From an uncultured Clostridia bacterium (GTDB lineage Bacteria; Bacillota; Clostridia; Christensenellales; Borkfalkiaceae): a stretch of 6,358 nucleotides of DNA. Under the pieces are notes generated by a model. The model saw only the letters and a program-made list of their open reading frames with translations. It was not told the origin of the DNA and ran no database searches. Position 1 is the stretch's first letter; every line of letters begins with the position of its first letter. Made by a program: the position numbers and the translations under genes. This document shows, piece by piece, positions 5,484 to 6,358 of this stretch. Where the stretch lies: NCBI GenBank assembly GCA_934230055.1, contig CAKQEE010000065.1, positions 1 through 6,358 of the forward strand. Reading direction: 5' to 3'.

Positions 5484-5571
5484 GTTTACCTTACCCGAAA
5501 GCAGAAATAACCGCGCCGCCCCGCAAGAAACGCACAAGGAGGCGCGTGCCGCGAGAAAAAAGGAAAACGGC

Positions 5572-5603
5572 TAAAAGAAAACGCGCGAATTTATCACGCG
5601 TTT
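5572..5603 (-). terminator. Probable intrinsic terminator overlapping the exonuclease stop codon
   Basis: On the minus strand AAACGCG (5603-5597) pairs with CGCGTTT (5585-5579) around an 11-base loop that holds the TGA stop (5596-5594), and TCTTTTAG follows. The stem is only 7 bp, and its first arm lies in the last codons (Asn-Ala) of the gene. This is a compact but plausible terminator. Confidence 0.5.
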
Positions 5604-6358
5604 CCCTCTTTTTTAGCTTTTATCTTCATAAGTTCCACAAAAATTTCCGAAGTGGCGTACGCGTCCGAAAGCGCGCGATGATGATGAAAAACCACTCCGA
5701 AATATTCCGCAAGCACCCCAAGACCGTTTTTATGTAGCTGAGGCAAATATTTTCTGGACATTTCCAGCGTATCCATAACGCTGTTTTTCACTTCGTAATC
5801 TTCCGCGGCGGCAAACCTTTTTATAAACCTCGTATCGAACTCCGCGTTGTGTGCAACGAGAACCGCGCCTTCGATAAACTTCATAAAATCGGGCAAAACG
5901 GTGCCTATTTTAGGAGCGTTTTCCACCATTTCGGGCGTAATTCCCGTCAGCTTAACAATCTCTTCGGTAATGGGATAATCGGGCTTTACGAGAGTGGTAA
6001 ACTGCTCCTTCGCCTTTCCGCCGACAAGCTTTACCGCGCCTATTTCCGTTATCCCGTTCGTCATAAGGTCTATGCCCGTAGTTTCCAGATCGAAAACCAC
6101 GTAGGTTTCTTCCGTAAGTTCTTTGGGCAGCGGCTCGTCCGCGGCGTCGAAAACGCTCGTCACCTTAACGGTCGCGGCGGGCGCGGGAAAGATGAGCTTA
6201 TACTCTTTCGGCGCGCTCTTTTTAAATCTCTCTTTCTTAACGAAATTTTCGGGAAAAGTACAGCGGTTAATCTTATCGAAAGTAAAAGACTTTCTGCCGT
6301 TAAACTCTCCGAAAGAACCGCGCGCGATAATCGCGTCCCCCACGACGAGCTTTTTAAT
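5594..6358 (-). CDS. DEDDh 3'-5' exonuclease of the PolC/DnaQ type, N-terminus cut by window edge
   Basis: The frame is open to the right edge, so the gene starts outside; the GTG at 6343 is not a credible start because coding continues above it. In the 254 visible residues the three exonuclease motifs are complete: VVFDLETTG (D90, E92), VAHNAEFD (D175) and HRALSDA (H227, D232). That makes it a DEDDh enzyme that removes nucleotides from DNA 3' ends with two metal ions. The 80 residues before it (VVGDAIIARGSFGEFNGRKS, then FTFDKINRC) look like the end of an OB-fold nucleic-acid-binding domain. This recalls the OB-plus-exonuclease order of PolC, but here the chain stops about 22 residues after motif III, with no polymerase region and no PHP sequence around the nuclease. 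It is best called a PolC-type exonuclease protein; its exact repair or proofreading role is unknown. Confidence 0.85.
   Translation of the reverse strand: MKKLVVGDAIIARGSFGEFNGRKSFTFDKINRCTFPENFVKKERFKKSAPKEYKLIFPAPAATVKVTSVFDAADEPLPKELTEETYVVFDLETTGIDLMTNGITEIGAVKLVGGKAKEQFTTLVKPDYPITEEIVKLTGITPEMVENAPKIGTVLPDFMKFIEGAVLVAHNAEFDTRFIKRFAAAEDYEVKNSVMDTLEMSRKYLPQLHKNGLGVLAEYFGVVFHHHRALSDAYATSEIFVELMKIKAKKEGNA

Noticed and set aside
5480..5737. An 85-residue plus-strand frame, strongly basic at its start
   Set aside because: No ribosome binding site; the second half is antisense to the conserved end of the exonuclease gene.
1..6358. CRISPR array, insertion sequence with terminal repeats, or toxin-antitoxin pair
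   Set aside because: No regularly spaced repeats, no transposase, and no toxin gene beside the antitoxin-like fragment.

Overview
The window suggests a Bacillota (Clostridia-type) chromosome segment of moderate G+C content. Pointers are strong AAGGAGG-type ribosome binding sites, SigA-type promoters, a MalG/lipoprotein ABC sugar-uptake cluster and a DEDDh exonuclease of the PolC/DnaQ type. Codon choice and the gene mix would fit an uncultured gut clostridium, but the species cannot be named from the sequence alone.

Left half (1-3293, all on the minus strand): a tightly packed operon read from right to left. It starts with a large cell-surface lipoprotein that has two bacterial Ig-like (Big2) domains followed by two probable carbohydrate-binding-like beta-sandwich domains. 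Sixteen bases later comes a six-TM MalG-type sugar ABC permease, and 40 bases after that a lipoprotein solute-binding protein that runs off the left edge. No MalF-type partner permease and no ATPase lie in the window; the partner may lie beyond position 1.

Centre (3294-4629): a 415-base AT-rich divergent control region, then an AraC-family regulator on the plus strand. The control region holds a convincing extended -10 promoter for the operon, a perfect dyad just after its expected start site, TTGCA-type repeats around its -35 region, and two candidate promoters for the regulator. The simplest model is that the AraC protein senses a sugar and controls the surface lipoprotein and importer.

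Right half (4630-6358): a short interspersed-repeat-like segment, a strong plus-strand hairpin terminator, and an AT-rich patch with what looks like debris of an integrated element. This debris is a 57-residue truncated winged-helix protein resembling the DUF6088/AbiEi-like antitoxin N-terminus, followed directly by a possible recombinase C-terminal fragment. It sits on the 3' side of a tRNA-Val(GAC) gene, whose acceptor and T stems each carry an A-C mismatch. Upstream of the tRNA are a good promoter and a pair of related 12-bp palindromes exactly 20 bp apart. The right edge carries the C-terminal part of a DEDDh 3'-5' exonuclease, cut by the window, with a terminator overlapping its stop codon.

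I do not see a clearly new defence or mobile system here. The most interesting parts are the Big2/CBM-like lipoprotein heading a sugar-import operon, the structured control region, the relic beside the tRNA, and the unexplained palindrome pair.
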